64,000 nt of DNA from Flammeovirgaceae bacterium UBA1842 (GCA_002338655.1 DDIU01000053.1:164037-228036); one strand, 5' to 3'. Shown: positions 43,497 through 53,514, counted from the stretch's first letter. Numbers and translations are program-made. Notes: generated from the sequence alone by a model not told the origin.

Positions 43497-43536
43497 GAAT
43501 GATTATTATCCATTCAATTAATCATTCTGAATGATA
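43497..43536. promoter_or_regulatory. Inverted and direct repeats in the divergent promoter region, candidate LytTR site
   Basis: GAATGATTA (43497-43505) and TAATCATTC (43519-43527) form a perfect 9-bp dyad with a 13-nt spacer. A third copy, GAATGATA, follows at 43529, 32 bp (about three helical turns) after the first. It lies between the LytS/LytTR genes and the serine hydrolase operon. Confidence 0.5.
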
Positions 43537-43608
43537 TTCTAGACTCTCCATGTATTAGATTTTAAATGACGGTGCACATACCTGAATATTGAAGGAAACT
43601 TACAAATT

Positions 43609-45306
43609 ATGAAAAAAATCATTTTATCTGTCCTCTTATTGTCTTCAATGACAACTCTTAGTGCTCAGCTCAATGTCGATTCCATCAGACAAGTATTCCA
43701 TAAGAAAATCACTAAAACCATGAAAAAGAATAAAGTGATAGGCGCTAGTGTGGCAGTTGTCTCTTCAAATGGAATTTTATGGATTGACAATTTTGGGTTT
43801 GAAAATGCTGAAACTGAAATGCCAGTAACAGAAAACACCTTGTTTGGGCTTGGGTCTGTAACTAAGGTCTTCACCGGTACCTCAGTCATGCAAATGGCCG
43901 ATCAGGGTAAAATTGATATTGATGCTCCATTCAGTCGATACCTGTCGGATTTTAATATGAAGGATGATAACTCTGGTGTAACCACACGAAATATCCTCAC
44001 ACATCACTCTGGTTTACCCTCTGATATATTTAAAGGGATGTTTAGCGCGAAACCAGAAGACTACAAGGTAGTGGTAGAGTACTTGAATCAAGAATTCATG
44101 GCAGGTGTTCCCAATCAAATTTGGGCGTATTCAAACCCAGGTTATACGCTGCTGGGGCACATGATCGCTGAAGTGAGTGGCATCGAATATGATCAATATG
44201 TTCAGAAAAACATACTCAATCCTATAGGAATGAACAATACAGCCTTCAATGCATTAGATCGTGCAAGCCTTACCTACAATAGTAAAGGTAAATATCAAAA
44301 AGATGTTCTTCTGAGGGATATACCTGCAGGCGGGCTATTCAGCACAACCAATGACATGTCTAAGTTTCTAATTGAATATATAAGCAAATCGGACAAATTG
44401 TTAAAGAAATCGACATACGATAAGATCTTGACCTCTCAGCATCCTAACACGCCATTGGATTTTGCAAATCAATATGCATTAGGGTGGGGCATGACCCAAC
44501 GCCCTCATACTGGTGAGATATATTATCATACCGGTACAACACTCTACTTCAACGCTGCAATGGCCTTTGCCCCAAAAGCTGATTTTGGGGTAGTTATACT
44601 CACCAACTCAGATAAAGGTGGATATGTGTATAGGGAGGTCAATGCTATTTTAGAATCACTCGCTAAAGCAAGCGGACTAGAAAAAGAAGAGGGCAAAGAT
44701 CTTCAGGATTTAGGAAATAAAAAACGAATAGAAATCAATCCCGAAATACTTCAGCAATACGTTGGAAATTATGTGACTCCAGGCGCTTACATTAATGTTT
44801 ACAAGAAAAAACAGAAATTGTTCATGAAGCTACAAGGCTTTAAAGTGGAGCTGATCCCGGTTGCAGAAAATACCTTCTTACCCAAGATAATTTTATTAAA
44901 AGTTATTCCAATCAAGTTAAGTGATAATAGGATGCATTTTGAGAATATAGGCGGCTATGACCTCTTGACTAACTCAGAAGAAGGAAGCGAAAAAGAAATG
45001 ATGGCCATGCGACTATTGCCTCAAGTGATCACCTCAGAATGGAAATCCAGAACGGGGGAATATCAAATCAAAGGTTTGTTAGATGGTGAAATTAAGTTTT
45101 TTGATAATTTTCATTTGGTGGAAAAGGATGGCCTGTTGGTTTTTTCTTTTGAGCAAGTAAGCAACGGTCAAAAAATAGAGATGGCTTTGGAAATCATCAA
45201 TAACCATAGAGCAAAGGTAGCAGGACTTGGGAGGTATGCTGGTCAATCCATTACCTATGAAAATGAAATATTGAAGGCATTTGGCATAGAACTAAAAAAG
45301 CAATAA
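43609..45306 (+). CDS. Exported serine hydrolase, beta-lactamase class C / PBP-like
   Basis: A 565-aa protein with Sec signal (MKKIILSVLLLSSMTTLSAQ), nucleophile motif S83-V-T-K86, second motif YSN (WAYSNPGYTLLG) and an H-T-G third motif (YYHTGTTLYF). Residues after about 370 form a lipocalin-like C-terminal domain found in many peptidase-like members. Probably a periplasmic esterase or D-peptidase. It overlaps no gene but starts a two-gene unit with CPBP protease 2 bp downstream. Confidence 0.92.
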   Translation: MKKIILSVLLLSSMTTLSAQLNVDSIRQVFHKKITKTMKKNKVIGASVAVVSSNGILWIDNFGFENAETEMPVTENTLFGLGSVTKVFTGTSVMQMADQGKIDIDAPFSRYLSDFNMKDDNSGVTTRNILTHHSGLPSDIFKGMFSAKPEDYKVVVEYLNQEFMAGVPNQIWAYSNPGYTLLGHMIAEVSGIEYDQYVQKNILNPIGMNNTAFNALDRASLTYNSKGKYQKDVLLRDIPAGGLFSTTNDMSKFLIEYISKSDKLLKKSTYDKILTSQHPNTPLDFANQYALGWGMTQRPHTGEIYYHTGTTLYFNAAMAFAPKADFGVVILTNSDKGGYVYREVNAILESLAKASGLEKEEGKDLQDLGNKKRIEINPEILQQYVGNYVTPGAYINVYKKKQKLFMKLQGFKVELIPVAENTFLPKIILLKVIPIKLSDNRMHFENIGGYDLLTNSEEGSEKEMMAMRLLPQVITSEWKSRTGEYQIKGLLDGEIKFFDNFHLVEKDGLLVFSFEQVSNGQKIEMALEIINNHRAKVAGLGRYAGQSITYENEILKAFGIELKKQ

Positions 45307-45308
45307 CC

Positions 45309-46166
45309 ATGATAAAAAGTATCAAGAAATTAAGCAAAAAAGGATGGCAATTCGTGATGTTGACTGTGTTGTTATCAAGTATTCCATATTTCTTCATCAT
45401 CAGTGAAGGGAATGCGGGTTCAGATTGGACCATGTTGCTCATGTGGATGCCAGCATTAGCGGGAATCATAATGCGACTGAGTTACAAGGAGGGATTGTTC
45501 AAAGGGATAAACTGGAACCCAATTACACATTACAAATGGATACTGATTGCAGCTTTCATTCCCTTTACTATCGAGATTCTTTCTATGGCGTTAAGTGTAG
45601 CCTCTGGAGCCGCCTTACTTAAGGAAGGGTTCATTACTGTTCATGATGGCAACATCTCTATAAAAGGAATGGCTTTGCTATTTGGGGCGGCTTCCCAACC
45701 GTGGTATGGTTTTATACCCAATTTCCTCCTTTCTTACTTTGTGGGTGCATTGATGTACAGTTTGGTGTTTGCTTTAGGCGAAGAGTACGGATGGAGAGGC
45801 TACTTGCAAAAAGAATGGGTTTCCTCCAATAAGCTCTTTCCTTTCATTGTTATTGGTGCTATTTGGGGTTGGTGGCATCTTCCAAGTATTCTTTTAGGGC
45901 ACAACTATCCCGATTACCCTATTCTGGGAGGATTTATTCTTATGCCCATATTGACCACCTTATTCTCTGTAGTTTTTGGATTGACATATAGTAAAACTAA
46001 AGTAATATGGGTTCCTGTGATGTTTCATGGAGCTCTAAACATAAGTACAGAAATCTCTAATGCAGGACTGATAGAGGCATCAATTAACAAACCACTCAAT
46101 GATTTTATCTGGTCAGGTTTATGGATGGTTGCAGCTATTGTTTTTTGGAAGAACAGAAAGGAATGA
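45309..46166 (+). CDS. CPBP family intramembrane metalloprotease
   Basis: A 285-aa multi-pass membrane protein with the CAAX protease/bacteriocin-processing (CPBP, ABI) motifs EEYGWRGYLQ (about 157), WGWWHLPS (about 180) and a third motif VPVMFHGALN near 238. Members act in prenyl-protein processing, bacteriocin self-immunity or stress signalling. It starts 2 bp after the serine hydrolase stop; the pair may modify cell-surface substrates together. Confidence 0.92.
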   Translation: MIKSIKKLSKKGWQFVMLTVLLSSIPYFFIISEGNAGSDWTMLLMWMPALAGIIMRLSYKEGLFKGINWNPITHYKWILIAAFIPFTIEILSMALSVASGAALLKEGFITVHDGNISIKGMALLFGAASQPWYGFIPNFLLSYFVGALMYSLVFALGEEYGWRGYLQKEWVSSNKLFPFIVIGAIWGWWHLPSILLGHNYPDYPILGGFILMPILTTLFSVVFGLTYSKTKVIWVPVMFHGALNISTEISNAGLIEASINKPLNDFIWSGLWMVAAIVFWKNRKE

Positions 46167-46247
46167 GTTAGATAAGATAGCGAATATTTATATAATCAAT
46201 AGGTCTTTTCTAAAGTCATTTGCGAACTTCATGCCCCTCCCAAAGGG

Positions 46248-47801
46248 CTAGTCTATTGCCGTAGCACCAACCTTACCTTTCTCCTTTTCCCCTCTGCTCG
46301 CTAAAATATCGCCAAGCGGTATCTTCCTGATTTTACTTTCAATCCAGGTAGAAAAGTCGAACAGCCTTAAGGTTTGCTGCTCGTATACGTCTTGGTTGAT
46401 TATTTTAAACTCCCCTTGAATACTTTCCCATAGGCGCTTACGCTTAATTGCCGAGATGGGCAGATTGGGCTTGTTTACAAAATTGAGGATCTTTTTCTCA
46501 ATTTTGTACTCCTTACCAGCTGCGTTAATATCCCTTTTGATGGATCGGGATTCGTACTTTATAAATTCCGTATCTCTCAACTCGTACAATACCATCAGGT
46601 TCACTAATCGGATGGTTCGGAACAAGGGTAGAGCGGAATAATCTCTACTGGTGAAAATTATCTTACTTAAGCTCTTTTTGGCTTTTTTGAAGTCCCGCAG
46701 TCCGAAGTGGATGAGGGCAATGTATAAATGCAATTCGGCATTGCGTTGAAGGCTGAGCAACTGTATTTTCTTAAAAAGGGTAGTACCGTAGCTTTTCATC
46801 AGCCGTTCACAGGCTGCAAAATCACCGCGGTCTAAGGAGGGGAAGAGTTCATAGAGAAAAATGAGGCAAAGTACATTGGTATTAAAACTTAGAAATGGGG
46901 TATCTAAATTTTTAAGGCGTTGTACGAAGTTCTCCATTCCATCATAGTCCCTAAGGCTTCGAAGGCTATCTAAAATGCCCTCAATGGTCAGCACATAGTA
47001 AATGGGTGGGTTAGACCATAAATGTTTATTCGCTTCTTGCAGGATGTTGAGTTCATTAAATGAGCGAAAGGCCGATTTATAATCCCCCACACTGATTAGG
47101 TAATTGGCCTGAAAAAGCTGGTGCAATTTGTTAATCTCATAGTTATTAATGTTAGATGAAGAAACGATACTCATCTCACTGACTACCAAATCGTTAAGCT
47201 CTGTCTTTTGCTTTTCGGACCTTGCATTTCCTTTGTGCAGGAGGCGGTGTTTCAGGAGTTCATACAAGGATGATTGTTGATGGATCTTCTGAATTACCCT
47301 GAGCGTTTCATTTACTTTAAATTGCTTGTGCAATAGGGAATTCTCATCTATCCCTGGAAAATTCAATGCCAGGAGGTATTCCAATTCGAGCCGTGATGAA
47401 ATTAGTAAAGCATGGTAATTTTCATAATTAACCGCATTGCGTTTCACCTTTTCAAGGGTATCGAAGCACTCTTGTGACAATGATTTTTCGAATAAAATCC
47501 TTGCCTTTAAGATCTTATCAAATAACGAATAATAGCTGTCCTGATCTTTGCGCAAATCCAGCATTGTATTTAACAGTACTTTATAGAGGTGCGTCACGGA
47601 GGTATTGAAAGAGGCTTCTTCAAACTGGCTCGTGAATGCCGTTCGTAAGCCCTCAACGGTGAGGTCTTTTGTATTGCAAATAAGTTCGTAGAGTTTCAGG
47701 TAATTAGCCCCTTCAGAAGATTCAGTGGTTATCCTAAACGCTTTCTTCTCAGGCTTAGTCATCGAGTTTACGAGGTAAATCAAGGCTTCCGATTTAATCA
47801 T
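46248..47801 (-). CDS. Large helical-repeat protein of unknown function
   Basis: A 517-aa cytoplasmic protein, almost entirely alpha-helical with TPR-like regularity (for example SVGDYKSAFRSFNELNIL; ALIHFGLRDFKKAKKSL). It opens with MIKSEALIYLVNSMTKPEKKAF, a start I associate with a conserved but uncharacterised Cytophagales family. No signal, membrane segment or catalytic motif. It is transcribed divergently from the SLC13 transporter across 176 bp, so it may regulate or accompany the citrate genes, but this is only context. Confidence 0.8.
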   Translation of the reverse strand: MIKSEALIYLVNSMTKPEKKAFRITTESSEGANYLKLYELICNTKDLTVEGLRTAFTSQFEEASFNTSVTHLYKVLLNTMLDLRKDQDSYYSLFDKILKARILFEKSLSQECFDTLEKVKRNAVNYENYHALLISSRLELEYLLALNFPGIDENSLLHKQFKVNETLRVIQKIHQQSSLYELLKHRLLHKGNARSEKQKTELNDLVVSEMSIVSSSNINNYEINKLHQLFQANYLISVGDYKSAFRSFNELNILQEANKHLWSNPPIYYVLTIEGILDSLRSLRDYDGMENFVQRLKNLDTPFLSFNTNVLCLIFLYELFPSLDRGDFAACERLMKSYGTTLFKKIQLLSLQRNAELHLYIALIHFGLRDFKKAKKSLSKIIFTSRDYSALPLFRTIRLVNLMVLYELRDTEFIKYESRSIKRDINAAGKEYKIEKKILNFVNKPNLPISAIKRKRLWESIQGEFKIINQDVYEQQTLRLFDFSTWIESKIRKIPLGDILASRGEKEKGKVGATAID

Positions 47802-47977
47802 TCAGATTGTATGTTTAGTTTTATAATTGTCAAATAATGGTAATTAAAACTTGTAACGGATTAATTATCAGTAATATATCAATTATTGCATCAATTTGAA
47901 AATATGAAAATCACCATTTATTTAACATTTTTAATCGATTGAATTCTATATGTTTGATTCTCATTGACTTATAAACA

Positions 47978-49459
47978 ATGGTATCTAAAAAAACAATTGG
48001 TGCTTTTATTGGAATAGCTGCTTTCGCTATTATTGTTTCGCTCCCCACTCCAGATGGGATGAGCCCAGAAGCAAAGGGGGCAGCTGCGGTAGTGGTGTTG
48101 ATGAGCATCTGGTGGATCACTGAAGCCATCCCCGTTTATGTTACGGCTTTTATTCCATTGGTATTATACCCACCAATGAATATTCTATCACCTTCCGCCA
48201 CAGCGGCAAACTATGGCCATAATTATGCACTGATGTTTTTGGCCGTGTTCTTTTTGGCCAAAGCCATTGAAACACAAAACCTCCATAAACGTATTGCGCT
48301 GAGCATTATCCATGTCTTCGGAAACAGGCGGCAAAAGATTATTCTAAGTATGATGATCGCTACGGCCTTGGTCTCCATGTGGATTGCCAATGTAACCACC
48401 GCATTAATGATGCTGCCCATTGGCCTTTCTATCATCAGCAAAGATGAAGAAGTTGACAAGAGCAATAGATTTGCTCCGGCCTTAATGCTTTCCATAGCCT
48501 ATTCTGCGTCTGTTGGTGGACTTACCACACTTATTGGCTCACCAACGAACATGATTTTTGTGGGGATATTTGAAAAGATGTTTCCCGAAGCTCCGCCTGT
48601 CAATTTTTTTGTATGGCTTAAAATAGGTGTCCCAATACTCTTAATACTCATTCCGGTGTTTTGGTTGTACATCATCAAATACTTCAAGATCGGTGGTAGT
48701 CTAAGTAACAACATGACTGTCATTAAAGATGAGTTGAAGGCATTGGGAAAAATGAAATCAGGGGAAAAGAGGGTGATGTATATCGCTGCCCTTACGGTTT
48801 TTGCTTGGGTGTTTAAAGATGATTTGGTTTTTAATGAACTGAGCATCCCCGGATGGACCGGTTTATTTGGTATTCAAGGGCGTGTACATGATGGTACCAT
48901 TGCCATGGCTTCAGCCATTATTCTTTTCTTGATTCCGGCTGATAAGGAGAAACAATTAATCACCTGGAAGGAGGCGAGTCAAGTGCCTTGGGGAGTAGTA
49001 ATGATCGTAGGGGGTGGATATGCTGTGGCGGCAGGCTTTGTGTCAACAGGGTTGGCAGATTGGCTAGGAGATCAGCTTTCATTTATAAGTGGCTTTTCAT
49101 TTTTCTATATCCTTTTAATAGTAATGGCCTTTGTGTTGATGTTTACTGAGTTCAATTCCAATACCGCCAGTGCCAATATCTTATTACCCATTTTAGCCAG
49201 TACGGCCGTTGCTGCAAGTGTTAATCCACTGTTAATCATGATTCCGGCTACAGTGGCCTGTTCCTGTGCCTTCATGATGCCCGCTGCCACAGGCCCAAAT
49301 ACGGTGGTATTGGCTAGTGAAAGGGTTTCGATTGCACAAATGGTGAAGTGTGGAGTCTGGCTAAACCTAATTACCTTAGTATTACTTACGCTTATTCTTT
49401 ATTTTATTATTATTCCTTGGTTAGATTTAGAAATGACATTGCCAATTTGGGCTCAATAA
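47978..49459 (+). CDS. SLC13/DASS family sodium:dicarboxylate/citrate symporter
   Basis: A 493-aa transporter with about 11 membrane helices and the two DASS Ser-Asn-Thr signatures: GGLTTLIGSPTNMIFVGIF (about 172-190) and the second-half region FNSNTASANILLPILAS (about 392-408). It imports di- or tricarboxylates with Na+. Its position directly before the citrate lyase genes (36-bp gap) points to citrate or a related acid as substrate. Confidence 0.94.
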   Translation: MVSKKTIGAFIGIAAFAIIVSLPTPDGMSPEAKGAAAVVVLMSIWWITEAIPVYVTAFIPLVLYPPMNILSPSATAANYGHNYALMFLAVFFLAKAIETQNLHKRIALSIIHVFGNRRQKIILSMMIATALVSMWIANVTTALMMLPIGLSIISKDEEVDKSNRFAPALMLSIAYSASVGGLTTLIGSPTNMIFVGIFEKMFPEAPPVNFFVWLKIGVPILLILIPVFWLYIIKYFKIGGSLSNNMTVIKDELKALGKMKSGEKRVMYIAALTVFAWVFKDDLVFNELSIPGWTGLFGIQGRVHDGTIAMASAIILFLIPADKEKQLITWKEASQVPWGVVMIVGGGYAVAAGFVSTGLADWLGDQLSFISGFSFFYILLIVMAFVLMFTEFNSNTASANILLPILASTAVAASVNPLLIMIPATVACSCAFMMPAATGPNTVVLASERVSIAQMVKCGVWLNLITLVLLTLILYFIIIPWLDLEMTLPIWAQ

Positions 49460-49495
49460 CGATTCTTGGTTTTAAATTTTTAACTTGATTTTATA

Positions 49496-50704
49496 ATGAT
49501 AGCAACGGCTGGGAATAATGGAGAAAAAGATAGATCGGACTGCTTGGTTACGATCGAATTAGCACAATCAGGGGGAGTCCGGATTGAAGTTAAAAGCAAA
49601 GTCAAGGCCTTATTTGGAGAGCAAATCGAATCACTTTGCCATTCAGTGCTGGCACATTTTTCCATTCAACATGCTATTCTTAAAATCGAAGATAAAGGGG
49701 CATTACCATTTGTAATGGCTGCGCGTTTGGAAGCGGCTATTAAACAGGTGGTAGATTCGAAATTGCAGTATTTACCTGAAATGCTTCCAGAAAACAGCAA
49801 GCCTTCCTTAGCTGATCAACCGCGCATCTCCCGTTTGTACCTGCCGGGAAACACGCCTAGTATGATGCTCAATGCGGGTATTCACAAACCAAATGGAGTG
49901 ATCTTGGATCTGGAAGATTCAGTTGCGGTTCATAAAAAGAATGAAGCTCGTTTGCTCGTTAGAAATGCATTGCGAAGCCATAGTTTTATGAGTGCTGAGC
50001 GAATGGTAAGAATTAATCAATTACCCATGGGTCTGATAGATTTGGACTATGTTGTTCCGCACCATGTCAATCTTATTTTGGTTCCGAAATGTGAAAGTGC
50101 TGCGCAAATCCATAGCATCAATGAAAAGATCAAGGCAATCCAAAAGGAATCAGGTGCCAAAAACCCGATTTGGCTAATGCCAATTATTGAAAGTGCCTTG
50201 GGGGTAGTAAAGTCCTATGAAATTGCCCAAGCTGACAATGTGGTAGCCTTGGCTATTGGTCTGGAAGATTACACGGCTGATCTAGGGGTGAGCCGAACGA
50301 ATGAAGGATTGGAGTCTCTTTTTGCGCGAAGTCAAGTAGTTAACTCGAGTAAAGCCGCAGGTATTCAAGCCATTGATTCGGTATTTAGTGATGTGGGTAA
50401 CAATATAGCCTTGATGGAGAATGTAAAAGCTTCGAAAGCACTTGGGTTTGAAGGTATGGGATGTATTCACCCACGCCAGATCCCTATAGTTCATGAAAAT
50501 TTTGCTCCTGAAGAAAAGGAAATTGCCTTGGCAAAGCGGATAGTGACGGTATATAATATAGCTACCGAAAAAGGATTGGGTGCTGTGTCGTTGGGTACGA
50601 AAATGATAGATGCCCCTGTTGTTAAGCGTGCTTTGCGCACAATAGATCAGGCGATAGCATTTGGTCGATTGGATAAAAATTGGAGTGAGTTGGAATCGGA
50701 ATAA
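49496..50704 (+). CDS. citE: Fused citrate lyase acyl carrier protein and beta subunit (CitD-CitE)
   Basis: A 402-aa fusion. Residues 1-90 are a CitD acyl carrier domain (VKALFGEQIESL, IEDKGALPFVMAARLEAAIKQ) with Ser14 in DRSDC at the position of the prosthetic-group Ser14 of known CitD. Residues about 108-395 are CitE, the citryl-ACP lyase, with the HpcH/CitE motifs RSRLYLPGN-like SRLYLPGNTPSMM, ILDLEDSVA and LIVPKCES-like LVPKCESA. The fusion keeps acyl carrier and lyase in one chain. It lies 5-10 bp before citF. Confidence 0.92.
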   Translation: MIATAGNNGEKDRSDCLVTIELAQSGGVRIEVKSKVKALFGEQIESLCHSVLAHFSIQHAILKIEDKGALPFVMAARLEAAIKQVVDSKLQYLPEMLPENSKPSLADQPRISRLYLPGNTPSMMLNAGIHKPNGVILDLEDSVAVHKKNEARLLVRNALRSHSFMSAERMVRINQLPMGLIDLDYVVPHHVNLILVPKCESAAQIHSINEKIKAIQKESGAKNPIWLMPIIESALGVVKSYEIAQADNVVALAIGLEDYTADLGVSRTNEGLESLFARSQVVNSSKAAGIQAIDSVFSDVGNNIALMENVKASKALGFEGMGCIHPRQIPIVHENFAPEEKEIALAKRIVTVYNIATEKGLGAVSLGTKMIDAPVVKRALRTIDQAIAFGRLDKNWSELESE

Positions 50705-50714
50705 TTGATTGAGT

Positions 50715-52277
50715 ATGGAGAATAAAGATACATTGGTCGAAAATGCAATAGGTAGAATGGTGCCTACTGTGGTAAATGGCAAACCAGAAGTGCCTTATCA
50801 AGGCGTAGGCAAGTATCGACCAGAAGGCCGAAAGTTTGGCCCCAGAATTTCCTCTTGTGCTGATTTTCCTGCCGATGGCAATAAGTTGGTCTCCACACTA
50901 AAGCAAGCATTAATCCAGTCTGGGTTGAAAGATGGAATGACGATTTCTACCCATCATCATTTTAGAAATGGCGATTTAGTAGCCGTTAAGATCTTTGATA
51001 TTGCTGCAGAGCTCGGCATTAAGGATTTGGTATGGTTTCCATCAGCCTCTTTTGAGTGTCATGCACCATTGACGAAGTATTTAGAAGATGGTACCATACA
51101 CCATATTGAAGGGAGTATGAACGGACAGCTTGGCAAGTTTACTTCCGCAGGTAAAATGAAAGGTGTTGGTGTGCTTCGCTCCCATGGCGGAAGGTATCAG
51201 GCGGTTCAAGATGGGGAAGTGCAAATTGATATCGCAGTTATCGCTGCGCCAAGCGCAGACTCATTCGGTAATGCCAATGGGGTGGAAGGTCTAGCCGCCT
51301 GTGGTTTGTTAGGTTTTGCGTTGGCAGACTCACAATATGCCGATAAAGTAATAGTAGTGACCGATAATTTGGTGCCATTCCCCTGTGTACCTTGGCATAT
51401 CCAGGGCAATTATGTCGATCATGTGGTAGAGGTGGAGCAAGTAGGTATTCCTGAAAAGATAGTATCGGGCACAACAGAAGTAACAAAGAGTCCAGATCGG
51501 CTACTCCTTGCGGAGTTAACTGCAAAATTCTGTGAGCAAGCAGGGATTATCAGGGACGGGTTTTCCTTTCAAGCAGGAGCGGGAGGGACGTCACTTTCCA
51601 TCGGGATTTACTTTGCCGAGATGTTGAAAGCAAAAGGGATGAAAGCCCGTTTTGCCCGAGGTGGCAGTAATAAGTACCTCGTTGAAATGCTGGAAGCCGG
51701 ATTAGTGGAATATATCCTCGATGGACAAACCTTTGATTTGGAAGGGGTCAAGTCGATGCGCAATAATCCAAACCATGTGAACACCAGCCCTTTTACAAGT
51801 TACAACTATCATGGGAAAGGTAATTTCGCCCAACTTTTAGATGTTGTGATCCTGGGAGCAACAGAAGTAGATGTAAACTTTAATGCAAATGTGGTTACCC
51901 ATTCTGATGGTGCCTTATTACATGGTATTGGCGGCTGGCAAAACTGTTTGTTTGCAAAGTGTACCATTCTCCCTGTTCCGCTTTTCCGTGATCGGATTCC
52001 TGTAATCCGAGAAGAAGTCACCACCATCTGTGGGCCGGGTGAACTGATTGATGTTATTGTTACGGAGCGTGGAATAGCCATTAATCCACTGCGTACAGAT
52101 TTACTTGAAAAAGTAAAAGGTAGCGATTTGCCAATCAAAACCATTCATGAACTAAAAGAAGAGGCCGAAAAGATTTGCGGTATACCAAGTAAGCAAATAT
52201 TCGATGATGAGATTGTGGCGGTGGTCAAGTGGGTGGATGGAACCATTATCGATGCAATTCGGAAACTAAGGAGCTAA
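50715..52277 (+). CDS. citF: Citrate lyase alpha subunit (citrate:acetyl-ACP transferase)
   Basis: A 520-aa CitF. Family landmarks are VPYQGVGKYRPEGRKFGPRI near the N-terminus, TISTHHHFRNGDLV, QAGAGGTSLSIGIYFAE and the C-terminal TICGPGELIDVIVTERGIAINP. It swaps acetyl for citryl on the acyl carrier domain of the preceding fused protein. I choose the ATG at 50715 over the TTG at 50709. No citC, citX or citG is found nearby, so the prosthetic group must be attached by enzymes encoded elsewhere. Confidence 0.95.
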   Translation: MENKDTLVENAIGRMVPTVVNGKPEVPYQGVGKYRPEGRKFGPRISSCADFPADGNKLVSTLKQALIQSGLKDGMTISTHHHFRNGDLVAVKIFDIAAELGIKDLVWFPSASFECHAPLTKYLEDGTIHHIEGSMNGQLGKFTSAGKMKGVGVLRSHGGRYQAVQDGEVQIDIAVIAAPSADSFGNANGVEGLAACGLLGFALADSQYADKVIVVTDNLVPFPCVPWHIQGNYVDHVVEVEQVGIPEKIVSGTTEVTKSPDRLLLAELTAKFCEQAGIIRDGFSFQAGAGGTSLSIGIYFAEMLKAKGMKARFARGGSNKYLVEMLEAGLVEYILDGQTFDLEGVKSMRNNPNHVNTSPFTSYNYHGKGNFAQLLDVVILGATEVDVNFNANVVTHSDGALLHGIGGWQNCLFAKCTILPVPLFRDRIPVIREEVTTICGPGELIDVIVTERGIAINPLRTDLLEKVKGSDLPIKTIHELKEEAEKICGIPSKQIFDDEIVAVVKWVDGTIIDAIRKLRS

Positions 52278-52581
52278 ATAATCTAGATTCTCGGTATTCC
52301 TTCACCTCAAAAAATCAACTATTTCATTTTTAGAATATTTAGTTGAATAATTTTCAAAATCACAAAGCTGAATATTTAGAGCATGTATTCATTTTATATA
52401 ATGCTTGAATTGCATATTTAATTTATAAATAGTTAGATTGATTAATTAGTAAAACATAAATACCTAATAATCAATTATATATGAAAATAGAAGTTATTTT
52501 GTAAATATGATTATTGATCATTAATTGGTATTTTTCATTCGTTTGAAACATTAACTTTATTAAATACAATAGTGGAAAAAC
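52278..52581. other. AT-rich intergenic region before the ribokinase/SusCD locus
   Basis: 304 bp, extremely AT-rich, with short self-complementary stretches (AATCAATTATATATG; TTATTGATCATTAATTGG). It must contain the promoter of the ribokinase operon. I see no gene and no clear terminator in it. Confidence 0.5.
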
Positions 52582-53514
52582 ATGGGTAATAAAAAGATTA
52601 TTGTGATTGGAAGTTGTAACACCGATATGGTTATAAAGTCTGATCGACTACCGATTCCTGGAGAGACAGTAATTGGCGGAACCTTCCTGATGAATCCGGG
52701 GGGTAAAGGGGCCAATCAGGCTGTAGCCGCTGCTCGTCAGGGAGGAAAAGTAACGTTCATTTCCAAAACAGGAAATGATGTTTTTGGGAAACAATCGGTC
52801 GAGCTTTATAATGCGGAAGGTATTAATACGGAGTTTATTTTATCCGATCCAAACCTACCATCAGGTGTCGCCTTAATCATGGTGGACTCCCATGGGGAAA
52901 ACTGTATTTCTGTAGCTTCCGGTGCCAATAGCAGCCTCAATGTAGGTGATATGAAAAAGGCTAAAGATGAAATAGAATCAGCCGATTTCATTTTAATGCA
53001 ATTGGAAATTCCTATTGAAACGGTTGAACATGCTGCTGAACTAGCCTTTAAAAAGGGCATTCCGGTGATACTCAACCCAGCCCCGGCAAGGACTTTATCA
53101 AATACATTATTAAAGCGGCTGTATTTAGTTACGCCAAACGAAACGGAGGCAGAAATACTATCGGGTATTAAGGTCACTGACTTTGATAAGGCAAAACAGG
53201 CTGCGGATATCATAAGTGCAAAGGGCGTTAAAAATGTCGTGATCACCATGGGTGTGATGGGCGCCTTTATTAAAGAAAATGATCAGTATTATTCAGTAGC
53301 TGCCAATAAAGTTTCTGCTATTGATACTACAGCGGCCGGAGATTGCTTCAGTGGTACACTAGTGGTGGGCCTTTCTGAAGGAAAATCAATTTTAGAAGCT
53401 GTGAAAATGGCCGCAAAAGCAGCAGCACTTACGGTCACTCGGATGGGCGCACAATCTTCAATCCCATTTCGCAATGAATTGCTACTAATAGAGAATGAAT
53501 TATCTCAATTATAA
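52582..53514 (+). CDS. rbsK: Ribokinase (PfkB family)
   Basis: A 310-aa sugar kinase with PfkB signature 1 GGKGANQAVAAARQGG (about 39-54) and signature 2 with the catalytic base, DTTAAGDCFSGTLVVG (about 249-264), the same DTTAAGD as in E. coli RbsK. N-terminal VIGSCNTDMV is typical. It phosphorylates ribose to ribose-5-phosphate. It lies 12 bp upstream of SusC, so ribose is the likely end product of the locus. Confidence 0.93.
   Translation: MGNKKIIVIGSCNTDMVIKSDRLPIPGETVIGGTFLMNPGGKGANQAVAAARQGGKVTFISKTGNDVFGKQSVELYNAEGINTEFILSDPNLPSGVALIMVDSHGENCISVASGANSSLNVGDMKKAKDEIESADFILMQLEIPIETVEHAAELAFKKGIPVILNPAPARTLSNTLLKRLYLVTPNETEAEILSGIKVTDFDKAKQAADIISAKGVKNVVITMGVMGAFIKENDQYYSVAANKVSAIDTTAAGDCFSGTLVVGLSEGKSILEAVKMAAKAAALTVTRMGAQSSIPFRNELLLIENELSQL

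Noticed and set aside
46190..46247. GCCC...GGGC hairpin between the CPBP gene and the helical-repeat gene as a terminator
   Set aside because: Stem of four bases and no T tract; not supportable.
50282..50782. Minus-strand frame of 166 aa over the citDE/citF junction
   Set aside because: It is antisense to well-conserved citrate lyase sequence and shows no protein-like composition.
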